The notes under the pieces: model-generated
Database searches by the model: none
What the model was told of the DNA's origin: nothing
What the model saw: only the letters and a program-made list of their open reading frames with translations
Shown here: positions 14,654 to 22,849 of the stretch, piece after piece
Layout: each line of letters begins with the position of its first letter
Numbering within the stretch: position 1 is the first letter of the stretch
NCBI GenBank assembly: GCA_004561555.1
Contig: SFVH01000022.1
Location: 1-24,889 of the forward strand
Direction of reading: 5' to 3'
DNA: 24,889 bases
Origin: a bacterium
GTDB lineage: Bacteria; Bacteroidota; Bacteroidia; Bacteroidales; Muribaculaceae
Program-made: the position numbers and the translations under genes

Positions 14654-16090
14654 TTATTGTGATTTTAGTTTTTTCAATATTTTTCGGCGGTTCACGCAGG
14701 GTGGAATTTCTTCTTCATAGTGGGTCACATAGATGAGTGTTGTGCCGTCGGCTTCTGCAATGCGCTCTATTGCGTCGAGTGCCATCGCCTTGGCGGTTTT
14801 GTCAAGTCCGTGAAGGGGCTCATCGAGCACCAACAGTGGTGGTCGCTTGATGAGTGTGCGCACCAATAGCACCAACCGCTGCTCCCCGGAGGAGAGGGTG
14901 GTGAAGCGTCGTTGCCCAAGGTGGCTGATGCCGAACGCATCCATCCAGGATTGCGCCTTCTGTAGTTGCTCTTTGCTTATGGGTGCAAAAAAACCGGCGA
15001 TTTCGCGTAGTCCCGATGCCACCACTTCGAGTGTGTCTTTGGCTTCGCGAAAGTAGAGGTGCATTTCCGGTGAAAGATAGCCAATTCTCTTCTTTATGTC
15101 CCAGATGCTCTCGCCGGTGCCGCGCCGGCGGTCGAAGATGGTGATGTCGTTGCTATACGACTGTGGGTTGTCGGCGCAGACAAGGCTCAACAGCATACTT
15201 TTGCCGGCTCCGTTTTCGCCCAGCAATGCCCATTTCTCACCTCGTTTCACCTCCCAATCTACATGCTCAAGGATGGTGGTCGCTCCGTATGCCACTCGGC
15301 AATCTTTCAGCCTGAAACTTACGGAAAAAGGTGTCTCGTCGGATGTCGTCCCTTCCGGCAACATTGCTACCTGCCGTTCGTCAAATAGCGACTCCACGCT
15401 ATCTCTCATCCTCATTTTGTCGCCCGTCACAACTTCGCCTATCGTCAGCTCTCGCATCGCTATTGTGCCGTAGGTAAACGGCGGTATGTCTTTCGGGTTG
15501 CATAGCAAGAGCATCACCGTCACGCCCTCAGTGGTGAGGCTTTGCAAGAGGTCGTTTAGCAGTGTGCGCGATGGAGTGTCGAGTCCGATATATGGATTGT
15601 CGAGAATAAGAAGGTCGGGCAACTCCGCCAACTGGCTTACAACCAGAAATTTACGCAATTCACCACTGGAGAGATAGTTGATTTTCTTTTCTTCTATGTC
15701 GTGTAGAGATAGCCTGTTGCTGAGCAAGGTCCATCGCTCTCGGCTGATGCGGCCCTCAAGTAGCTCTGCCACTGTGGGTATATCCTCGTTCATCGTAGCT
15801 TCAAAGCGTTGTTGATAATAGGAGTCCTTACAACCCGAAAGTGAGTGGATGTCGGAAAATTCGATGCGGCGTACTCTGAAATCTTTGTCTTTATAAGTGG
15901 TGATGCCGTTGCGCTCGCTTGTCCTGCCTTTTGCCAAAACGTCGGCAAGAGTAGTCTTCCCACTGCCGTTTTTTCCCACCACTGCATACACTTTTTGCTT
16001 CAGCAACGTTAAGCCGTGGGGGGCGATAAGTGTCACCGCTCCGCAAGAGAGCCGCTCGGCTGAGGTGTGAAGCAACCATCTTTCGTTCAT
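14654..16090 (-). CDS. Tandem ABC ATPase, ModF-like
   Basis: A 478-residue protein with two ABC ATPase domains in one chain and no membrane segment, as in E. coli ModF. Domain 1 has Walker A GKNGSGKTT (39-47), signature LSSGE (140-144) and Walker B LLILDNP (160-166). Asn165 replaces the catalytic Glu, and the H-loop position appears to be Asn198 rather than His. Domain 2 is canonical: GENGAGKS (291-298), LSSGEQ (399-404), LVLDEP (420-425) and H457. I chose the ATG at 16090 over the frame's ATG at 16186, because the longer form would span the promoter box (16112-16105) and the upstream gene's terminator. No permease or molybdate gene is nearby, so the ModF-type role is unproven. It is the first gene of an operon with rpiB. 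Confidence 0.85.
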   Translation of the reverse strand: MNERWLLHTSAERLSCGAVTLIAPHGLTLLKQKVYAVVGKNGSGKTTLADVLAKGRTSERNGITTYKDKDFRVRRIEFSDIHSLSGCKDSYYQQRFEATMNEDIPTVAELLEGRISRERWTLLSNRLSLHDIEEKKINYLSSGELRKFLVVSQLAELPDLLILDNPYIGLDTPSRTLLNDLLQSLTTEGVTVMLLLCNPKDIPPFTYGTIAMRELTIGEVVTGDKMRMRDSVESLFDERQVAMLPEGTTSDETPFSVSFRLKDCRVAYGATTILEHVDWEVKRGEKWALLGENGAGKSMLLSLVCADNPQSYSNDITIFDRRRGTGESIWDIKKRIGYLSPEMHLYFREAKDTLEVVASGLREIAGFFAPISKEQLQKAQSWMDAFGISHLGQRRFTTLSSGEQRLVLLVRTLIKRPPLLVLDEPLHGLDKTAKAMALDAIERIAEADGTTLIYVTHYEEEIPPCVNRRKILKKLKSQ

Positions 16091-16104
16091 AATCAATTTT
16101 TTTG

Positions 16105-16112
16105 CAAAGTTA
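16105..16112 (-). promoter_or_regulatory. -7 promoter box of the ABC-rpiB operon
   Basis: The minus strand reads TAACTTTG, only 15 bases before the ATG at 16090, giving a leader of a few bases. No clear -33 TTTG is present. Confidence 0.5.
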
Positions 16113-16126
16113 CGCATTAATTGATA

Positions 16127-16163
16127 AATAAAAACAGGTCGGCGGACGAAACCCACCGACCTG
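16127..16163 (-). terminator. Rho-independent terminator of the nuclease-receptor-lipoprotein operon
   Basis: On the minus strand CAGGTCGG (16163-16156) pairs with CCGACCTG (16142-16135), extended by a wobble and two G-C pairs to about 11 bp with a 7-base loop. TTTTTATTT follows. It lies 24 bases after the lipoprotein stop and separates this operon from the ABC gene. Confidence 0.88.
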
Positions 16164-16186
16164 AATGATTTTATATTTACTATCAC

Positions 16187-18379
16187 TTAAAATTTAAAAG
16201 CGTTAGCATTAAGTCCCGGTATTTTGTAAACAGTGCCGATAGTGCCTTGTACAGCCACTTTCTTGCCGAGGTTAGAAGGATTATCCTTTAAGTTGACAGA
16301 GTTGCGAGTAGTGCCGGCAGCGAGTCCTACAGCGATGCAGTTTGCCACATTTTTCTCATCAGCGGAGTCGGCGATAAGCACGTTGAGATTGTTAGCGCCC
16401 TCGGCAGAGAATACTGCAGACGAAGAAGCATCGGCTTTACTGCTGTAGCCCACAATGTAGCCTGTTACCCACTTGTCGGCACCCGAAGCTCCTGCGAGCA
16501 CATCTGCAACGGTATAAGGTTTAGCCTCCGAACCGTCATTTGCTGAAGCATCAGCGCCCTTCTTACCCACTACGATGTCGTCGATACACCAGGTGGCATA
16601 GTTGGCATCAGAAGTAGCCTCATAGCGGAAGCCGATATAGATTACACCCGAATACTTGCTGAGGTCTACATTGCCCGAGGGTGTCCAGGCGCTATAACCG
16701 GAGCCGGGAGCTTCCGGAAGGGTAGGATTAAGTTTCTCCTTCAAGGTTGCTGTTGCCGGGTCGGGTGAGTTAAGAACATACACTTCAAAATGGCTTGTTG
16801 TGCTACCATAACCATTAACTTCGCTTCGGAAACTGAGCACCTTTTCAGCCAACTTATCGGCATTTACGCCCGGAGTGATGAGCCAAGCGTCGAAAGGAGC
16901 TGTGCCCTTGTAGCCGGAGATTGAGGCATAAACATTGAGTGCGTTGTTCTCATCGAAACGACGCATAGACCAATCTTTGTTACCCTTAAGAGTGACTACC
17001 GACCAACCCTCGCCCAAGAGGTTTGAATCGCTGAAATCTACATAACTGCCTGAAGTAACCGAGTCGCCGAAGCGGTCGAAGTTTTCATCGATAGAAGAAA
17101 CCACAGTTACCGACTTAAACTCAAACTCAGATACTGAGCCGGTGTTGCCGGTGATTGCTGCCATGCCATATTCTTTAGTGAGATTACCCTTGATGAGGAT
17201 AGGTTGACCGAGATTATCGGGGTTGTCTGCGAGGTTTGCGCGCTTGCGAAGCTCAGAGCCTTCCGGCAAGTCGACAACGAGACACTTTGTGAAGTCTTTA
17301 ACGGAAGCATCCGGAGCAATCACAATAGTGTTGGGAAGAGTAGCGGGTGCAGTCCATTCGATGTCGCTGTTAGAGGCTACCGATGAAACACCGGGGGTTA
17401 ATGCGCCGACAATCACACCGGAAACCCAACCGGTAGCAGCCTTCCCTGCATTAATTTCGGCAATTGCAGCATCGACGGTGTAGGGGTTGCTCTTAGCGCC
17501 GGGCAATGCCTCGCCGAAGATTACGTCGCTATAGCTGCGAAGTGTGAGTTGCCATGTGTTGTTGAAGTAACCGAGGATGCCGACAATCGAGCCTTCTCCT
17601 TCGGGGAGTGTGCGCCAATAGAAGTCGGCATAACCGCTTGTGCGCACCACCATCGAAGCTGTGCCATCGCTGATGTTTTGAGATGTAGTGACTTGATATT
17701 GTGCGAAAGTATCCTTGCCTCCTTTTTCAAATGTCACACCATCAAAGCGCACGAGCTGGCTCTGGAATTTGCGGATGCCGGCAGCGTCGGTAGGCAACTG
17801 GCTGATGGATGTGATAAGCGTGTCAATCTTTTCAGGCTCGGGAAGTCCGTTGAGCTGAGCATGCTTTTGGAAGAACTCCAACGGCATAAATGTGGTTTGC
17901 CATCCGTAAGCTTCTTTATATTCCGGCAATCCGAATTGTTGTAAGCCCGCATATTTGCCGATGTACATATCGGTGGCATCAATCACCACTTCCTGACCCG
18001 GACGGTAGGATGTGTACATACTATTGGCATTAATTGAGAGGGTGATGCAAGTGGCAGGATTAACAGTGCCATCGGGGTTGACACTTCGAGGTTCATAAGT
18101 GTCTTGGATGACAAGATTCTTGTAGACGTTACCGGCCTCGTCTGATGATATCACGCGACCTTTGATGATGTAGTGTTCTCCGTTTTCTTTCTTGCCGATA
18201 GTGTCAACATAGTTGACATCTTCACTCCAAAATGCTTCTTTGAGTTCGGCAATCGATGTGTTTGCCTCAATGGTAGCCACGGGGCCTCCCATAGGCGGAG
18301 TATCCCAATCGTCCTCACAACTCGCAAGAGCGAGCGATGCAAAAATTGCGGCTGAGAGAAATAATTTCAAATGTTTCAT
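16187..18379 (-). CDS. Multidomain surface lipoprotein (DUF5689, choice-of-anchor J, duplicated DUF6359-like domains)
   Basis: A 730-residue lipoprotein (signal ending LALASC, acylated Cys21). Inferred order: DUF5689 (about 38-290, with HYIIKGRVISSD and LVIQD); a DUF6359-like domain (298-423, NPYTVDAAIAEINAGKA); a choice-of-anchor-J jelly roll (428-606, opening SSIDENFDRF, ending WCIDDIVVG); and a second DUF6359-like domain (619-730, KPYTVADVLAG...WVTGYIVG). The two DUF6359-like copies are clearly related: NLADNPDNLGQPILIKG against NLKDNPSNLGKKVAVQG. DUF5689 and these copies look OB-fold-like, a shape often used to bind nucleic acid or sugars. It is the third gene of the operon, 44 bases after the TonB receptor, and likely binds substrate at the cell surface. 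Acidic residues after Cys21 (EDDWD) fit surface export. Domain names are from recall. Confidence 0.82.
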   Translation of the reverse strand: MKHLKLFLSAAIFASLALASCEDDWDTPPMGGPVATIEANTSIAELKEAFWSEDVNYVDTIGKKENGEHYIIKGRVISSDEAGNVYKNLVIQDTYEPRSVNPDGTVNPATCITLSINANSMYTSYRPGQEVVIDATDMYIGKYAGLQQFGLPEYKEAYGWQTTFMPLEFFQKHAQLNGLPEPEKIDTLITSISQLPTDAAGIRKFQSQLVRFDGVTFEKGGKDTFAQYQVTTSQNISDGTASMVVRTSGYADFYWRTLPEGEGSIVGILGYFNNTWQLTLRSYSDVIFGEALPGAKSNPYTVDAAIAEINAGKAATGWVSGVIVGALTPGVSSVASNSDIEWTAPATLPNTIVIAPDASVKDFTKCLVVDLPEGSELRKRANLADNPDNLGQPILIKGNLTKEYGMAAITGNTGSVSEFEFKSVTVVSSIDENFDRFGDSVTSGSYVDFSDSNLLGEGWSVVTLKGNKDWSMRRFDENNALNVYASISGYKGTAPFDAWLITPGVNADKLAEKVLSFRSEVNGYGSTTSHFEVYVLNSPDPATATLKEKLNPTLPEAPGSGYSAWTPSGNVDLSKYSGVIYIGFRYEATSDANYATWCIDDIVVGKKGADASANDGSEAKPYTVADVLAGASGADKWVTGYIVGYSSKADASSSAVFSAEGANNLNVLIADSADEKNVANCIAVGLAAGTTRNSVNLKDNPSNLGKKVAVQGTIGTVYKIPGLNANAFKF

Positions 18380-18423
18380 TGTTATGATGTTTTTTTGTTT
18401 TTACTAAAAATTTAAATGAGAAA

Positions 18424-21159
18424 TTAGAATCTTACTCCTACGTTGGCAAACACTCTGATGCCTTGTGAGTAGTAGTAACGATTGGGGTATTTACCCACAT
18501 TATAATTTGTGTAGTCGAAGCGGCTTTGTTGATAACCACCGGTCTGAATGTTCTGCTTGTTGAGAATATTGTTGACGCTGAGGTTTAGGTTGAGCGACCA
18601 CTTTTTGAAGTAAATCACCTTACCGACACTGGCGTTAAGCACGAAAGCATCGCGAAGCTTCTCTTGGTTAGTGATTTCCTCCACTTTCTCAACATATTGC
18701 TCCTTGTTTTCTACAAATGAAGCCAATCCCGGCATAAACTCATGGCGTATCGGAGATAAGTCGATGTAAGCATCTCCCATCCACACACCGTTAACTTCAA
18801 AGAACCACATCTTCGGAGCGTTGTAGTTGATTGAGAGGCTACCGGCAGTTTGCGGTGTGCCACCAACATAGAAGTTTTTCAAATATACTATTTGTGTCGT
18901 GTCTGCCATAGCGCCGTTTTCGAAGCTACGAGTGGCTTTCGGACGGTTTTTGTATTGGTATTTTGACACAGTACCTGCAAGAGTGACGGTAATGTCGGGA
19001 GTCACTTTGTAAGCCACTCCAAGCTCGATTCCTTTATATGTCTTGTTTACGTTGGATAGCACGTAGTTGGTAAAGGTCTGGTTGTTATCATCGTAAAACG
19101 ACATACGGTCAAATCCATCGTAGGTGTTCGACCAGTATCCGGTCACCATACCACGGAAGCGGTTGAAGTTGAAACCATAGCTGAGGTCAACAGTGTAGAA
19201 GCGCTCGCTGCATATGCCTTCTGCCACATTGTCTTTGATACGTGGAGAGATGTAGACGTTGTCGGCCAATGGGGCGCGAGTGCCGTATGCGGCATTAAGC
19301 ACGAAATAGTTGTGACCGTCGAGTTTGTAGGTTGCTCCCACCTTCAGCATGGCGTTGTCGAAAGTGTGTTTTACACCCTTACCGTAAGAGTTTTTCGGTG
19401 CGCGACCATTTCTCATCTTACCGTCACGTTGATATTGCGTGTAGCTTGTGCGGAAACCATAGTTAATGTCCCAGTGAGCGAGGTTGACTTGTTGTTGCAA
19501 CCATATCGAACCGATGATGGCGTTGATGTCGTAGTCATATCCAAACTTATCGCCTTCGGTGACTTTTCTGCTTGGATTGTTAAGGTCATTGATAAGCATC
19601 AAGGGGTTGTCGGGGAAGTCGCGCTCCGAGAATTTATCGGTGTCAATCCAGTAGTCAGCGCCAAGGAGGTCGTTGATGGTCTTATAGTAGTTGGAGCGTG
19701 TCATCGACAACTCGGCGCCTGCTTGGAGTGTCATAGTGCTGTTTAAGCGATGATTGAATGTGGAGTTAAACAAAAAGCTCGACATATCACTGTGACGGTC
19801 TTCGAGCATATATGTTGCTCCCTCATAGTCTTTATGCATAATCTCTGCCTCACGCTTGCCGTAGTAGTTCGCACGATAAAGGCTTTCCCAATCAATCTGT
19901 CGTTGGCTCTCGTCGTTTTGCCAAAGTTCGGTGTATAATTCATACATCTCTGGATTGTCGACATAATACGACGGGAGGTAACGGTAGTAGTCGGGACGTG
20001 GGTCGGGAGCGGAGTTCCAGTTGAGCGCCGATGACGAATAGGTGGAGTGGCGCCAAGCCACACCGGTGTTGAGCGACGTTCCTGTTTTAGGCTTCCAAAT
20101 CCAATTGATAATTGCCGTCGGGTCAAACGAGTTTACCACCTTTGCGCTACGTTTTTTGCCGTCTTGCCATCCCCAGTTTGGGTTATATAGGTAGTTGTCG
20201 GCAAGAAGATAAGCCTCTTCGGTTGTGGCAGAAGAAGTGGCTCTCTCGGTTGGCGCACCGAATGCAGTCAAGCCGATGCTGTGTTTTTCGTTAATCATCT
20301 TTTGCAACGACAGGAATAGTCCGGCGGAGTGGTAGAATGTACCTTCTTGCACACCTTCTTTGCTGTAGCGACCGATAGCCGAAAGGGTGAAAGCCCAACC
20401 GTTGTCGAGCAATCCGGTGGAATATGTAAGCATGGCTCGAGTGGTGTAAGCTCCGTTGGTATAAGAGACGTTTCCACGCAATCCTTTGGCGTAGTCGCCT
20501 GCCATTGTGTTGATGTTTTGAGCGCCACCCACATCTCCGAGCGAAAACGATGAAGCACCGAGCCCTACAGCCACCGAGCGGTTTTTAAACGCTTGGTTCA
20601 TACCGCCAAGCGACGAGTAGCTGAAGCGACCTCTCACGGCATCGGTGAAGTGAACCCCATTGATATACATCTGACCATATTCTTGGTCATAGCCGCGAGC
20701 ACGGAATCGCATCGTCGAGAAGTCGTAGTTGGATGCGTTGTAGAAGATGTTGTCGCTGGCGCCCGAAAGCACACCGATTGATTGGTCGTTTCCTTCTTCA
20801 TCTTCAAGTTGGTTGTCGTCAAGAATTACGACATTTCCGGCGTTTGACGACACCTCCGGTGTCATCTTAAGTTGCCCTAAATCGACAGTTTGTTTGGCAA
20901 ACAGTGTAACATCTTTGACGATGTCGTTGTAGCCGTAGGCTATCACCGTCAGTGTTTCATCCCCGGGAGAGGCATTGGTAATTTGGAAGTCGCCGTTGAG
21001 GCCTGTGACAGCACTTGCTCCCTGATTAAGGAGCACAGTAGCGCCTACCACCGGCATTCCGCTATCGGCGTCGACCACTGCTCCGCGCACCCCGCTATCC
21101 TGAGCTATTGCCGGTATAGCGGCTGCCAAGAGCAGCATAATAAACAGTTTCAGTCTCAT
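18424..21159 (-). CDS. TonB-dependent outer-membrane receptor (no SusD partner)
   Basis: A 911-residue outer-membrane transporter powered by TonB. It has a signal peptide (1-19), a carboxypeptidase-regulatory-like domain (about 22-98, GVRGAVVDADSGMPVVGATV), a plug (about 110-235, FRARGYDQEYGQMYINGVHF) and a 22-strand-type barrel ending in GVRF with terminal Phe. Unlike SusC proteins it is not followed by a SusD gene. Instead it lies between a secreted EEP nuclease/phosphatase (38 bases upstream) and a multidomain lipoprotein (44 bases downstream), all in one operon. The ligand is unknown. The operon suggests a product of phosphodiester cleavage, such as oligonucleotides, nucleosides or phosphate. 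Confidence 0.9.
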   Translation of the reverse strand: MRLKLFIMLLLAAAIPAIAQDSGVRGAVVDADSGMPVVGATVLLNQGASAVTGLNGDFQITNASPGDETLTVIAYGYNDIVKDVTLFAKQTVDLGQLKMTPEVSSNAGNVVILDDNQLEDEEGNDQSIGVLSGASDNIFYNASNYDFSTMRFRARGYDQEYGQMYINGVHFTDAVRGRFSYSSLGGMNQAFKNRSVAVGLGASSFSLGDVGGAQNINTMAGDYAKGLRGNVSYTNGAYTTRAMLTYSTGLLDNGWAFTLSAIGRYSKEGVQEGTFYHSAGLFLSLQKMINEKHSIGLTAFGAPTERATSSATTEEAYLLADNYLYNPNWGWQDGKKRSAKVVNSFDPTAIINWIWKPKTGTSLNTGVAWRHSTYSSSALNWNSAPDPRPDYYRYLPSYYVDNPEMYELYTELWQNDESQRQIDWESLYRANYYGKREAEIMHKDYEGATYMLEDRHSDMSSFLFNSTFNHRLNSTMTLQAGAELSMTRSNYYKTINDLLGADYWIDTDKFSERDFPDNPLMLINDLNNPSRKVTEGDKFGYDYDINAIIGSIWLQQQVNLAHWDINYGFRTSYTQYQRDGKMRNGRAPKNSYGKGVKHTFDNAMLKVGATYKLDGHNYFVLNAAYGTRAPLADNVYISPRIKDNVAEGICSERFYTVDLSYGFNFNRFRGMVTGYWSNTYDGFDRMSFYDDNNQTFTNYVLSNVNKTYKGIELGVAYKVTPDITVTLAGTVSKYQYKNRPKATRSFENGAMADTTQIVYLKNFYVGGTPQTAGSLSINYNAPKMWFFEVNGVWMGDAYIDLSPIRHEFMPGLASFVENKEQYVEKVEEITNQEKLRDAFVLNASVGKVIYFKKWSLNLNLSVNNILNKQNIQTGGYQQSRFDYTNYNVGKYPNRYYYSQGIRVFANVGVRF

Positions 21160-21197
21160 AGAAAAACTTTTGTTAAGTTATTAATTTATAGTATTTT

Positions 21198-22241
21198 TTA
21201 TTTTGCTTCGCGAATAAGGAATATCTGAGTGGGGAAGTGGTCGCTGAAGCCGTTGAGGAATAATCCGGCAGAAAAAGTGCGCAGAGGATATCCTTGACGG
21301 TCGCCTTCGGTGGTTTTCATCCCGGGGATGTCGTTGTGCACCTTACACTTCAGATATTTGAATGTTGAGCGGTCTTTACCTATTAGATTATTGTTGATAA
21401 TAATTTGGTCAAACAAATTCCACGACCCTTTGTAGGCGAGAGTGCCGATGCCCGAATCGAGCACCTCCCACCAAGGGTTATACCATCCGCCCTCGGTCAC
21501 ATCTTTTATTTTCTTTTTTGCACCGATAATCTGTGAGCAGCTGATGTCGCCGGGGTCGTCGTTAAGGTCGCCCATGATGACAATCTTTTGTGCGGGATTT
21601 ACTCGGAGCACCGAGTCGGCTATCTCTCGAGCCAATGCGGCTGCGGCTTCGCGAAGATAGCTCGACTGCTTTTGACCGCCAATGCGTGATGGCCAGTGTC
21701 CCACGATGAGGCTCACAGGCTCGCCCATAAGCAATCCGCTGACACACGTTTGGTCGCGAGTGCGAAAATTGGGGTTGGAATCGATATGGAGTGTGTGGTG
21801 GGTGACGTTAAGAGGGCGAAACAATCGAGGGTTATACAGAAATCCAACGTCGACGCCGCGACGGTCGGGCGAATCGTGATGGATGATTTGCAGATGAAGG
21901 TCTTTCAGCTGTGGGTCTTTCACCAAGTCTTGAAGCACTGTGATGTTTTCAATTTCTGACACGCCCAATATTGCGGGACCTAATGGCGTGCGCTCGGTCT
22001 TGAGATTTGAGATGGCATATGCCATATTGTGGATTTTGCTCCAATAGCGTTTCCCGGTCCATTGGCGAGCGCCATTGGGAGTGAACTCCTCGTCTCTTCC
22101 GAGAGGATTGTTAGGAATTGTGTCAAATAGATTCTCGAGGTTGTAGAAAGCCACACCGGCAATTTGATATTGCTTCCCCTGAGCAAAAGCCCAAGAAGAG
22201 AACATTGCTATCACAAAAGCGAGGGTTAAAATACGTCTCAT
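21198..22241 (-). CDS. Secreted endonuclease/exonuclease/phosphatase (EEP) family enzyme
   Basis: A 347-residue exported enzyme of the DNase I-like fold. The signal peptide is residues 1-20 (AFA cut). The metal and catalytic motifs are complete: FYNLENLFD (N34), VSEIEN (E96), GHWPSR (H182), MGDLNDDP (D225, N227) and FSDHFP (D333-H334). The family cleaves phosphodiester or phosphomonoester bonds in nucleic acids, phospholipids or inositol phosphates. NLENLFD and GDxNDxP are common in bacterial secreted members annotated as nucleases. It is the first gene of the operon with the TonB receptor and the OB-type lipoprotein. There is no lipobox, so it is probably periplasmic or released. Nuclease is my first guess for substrate; phosphatase remains possible. 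Confidence 0.88.
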   Translation of the reverse strand: MRRILTLAFVIAMFSSWAFAQGKQYQIAGVAFYNLENLFDTIPNNPLGRDEEFTPNGARQWTGKRYWSKIHNMAYAISNLKTERTPLGPAILGVSEIENITVLQDLVKDPQLKDLHLQIIHHDSPDRRGVDVGFLYNPRLFRPLNVTHHTLHIDSNPNFRTRDQTCVSGLLMGEPVSLIVGHWPSRIGGQKQSSYLREAAAALAREIADSVLRVNPAQKIVIMGDLNDDPGDISCSQIIGAKKKIKDVTEGGWYNPWWEVLDSGIGTLAYKGSWNLFDQIIINNNLIGKDRSTFKYLKCKVHNDIPGMKTTEGDRQGYPLRTFSAGLFLNGFSDHFPTQIFLIREAK

Positions 22242-22265
22242 AGCAAATAGTTTTTATGTTGTTTG

Positions 22266-22273
22266 CAAAGGTA
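22266..22273 (-). promoter_or_regulatory. -7 promoter box of the nuclease-receptor-lipoprotein operon
   Basis: The minus strand reads TACCTTTG, 25 bases before the ATG at 22241. The nearest upstream TTTG is at 16 bases, shorter than usual. Confidence 0.5.
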
Positions 22274-22333
22274 ACAAAAAATTGAGCTCCAAAAATAACA
22301 AAAATTTATCACATCCAACGAAATTTTAAGGAA

Positions 22334-22849
22334 TTATTCATCAATCATTCCTAAGAGCTGCTTAATCTCGCAGTTTGAGAGGCGACGATTGTCCTTGAGG
22401 CGGGCGGAAAAGCGGTTGGCGATAGTGCGTACGTTTGTGTCGATAAACACTTGACGCAGATAGTCGTAGGTCTCTTGAAATAGTTTGCGTATCTCGTCGT
22501 CGTCCAGTTGGCAAGAGCGGCGTCCCTCCTCGGCGATTCCGCTAAACAGGGCCTTCTTGGCTTCCATATAGGAAATAACCTTGCCGCTGTGCATTGAGCG
22601 GCAAAAGATGTTGGCGAGAAGCATTCCGATGGTCATGCGATAACGATTTATGGTGATGCGCCACGCCTCTGATGCGCCCAACAGTGGACTGCCCTGAAAA
22701 TAGTAGTCAGGGGTGAAAGTTAGATAATTGCCGCTCTCATCATCGAGGTCGGCGCCAAGAAGCAAGTCTTCTCCATTAAGTATAGAAATGCCTATAGCCA
22801 TTCCGGCAATGCCGAAACATTTATCGTCTTCGTCTTTATATTCTTTCAT
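22334..22849 (-). CDS. Hypothetical protein coupled to the PatB/MalY gene
   Basis: A 171-residue soluble protein that I do not recognise. It has no signal peptide. The N-terminal half (1-60) is acidic with beta-type sequence (YLTFTPDYYFQGSPLLGAS). The middle is helical with two Met/Cys-containing stretches (MTIGMLLANIFCRSMHSG), and the C-terminal third is strongly helical and charged (DDDEIRKLFQETYDYLRQVF). Its ATG overlaps the PatB/MalY stop by four bases, so it is translationally coupled and read right after it. Base composition matches its neighbours. It could be a small regulatory or accessory protein; nothing in the sequence fixes a function. Confidence 0.75.
   Translation of the reverse strand: MKEYKDEDDKCFGIAGMAIGISILNGEDLLLGADLDDESGNYLTFTPDYYFQGSPLLGASEAWRITINRYRMTIGMLLANIFCRSMHSGKVISYMEAKKALFSGIAEEGRRSCQLDDDEIRKLFQETYDYLRQVFIDTNVRTIANRFSARLKDNRRLSNCEIKQLLGMIDE

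Noticed and set aside
18424..21159. SusC/SusD polysaccharide-utilisation locus
   Set aside because: No SusD-like gene, glycoside hydrolase or sensor is present; the partners are an EEP enzyme and a DUF5689-type lipoprotein.
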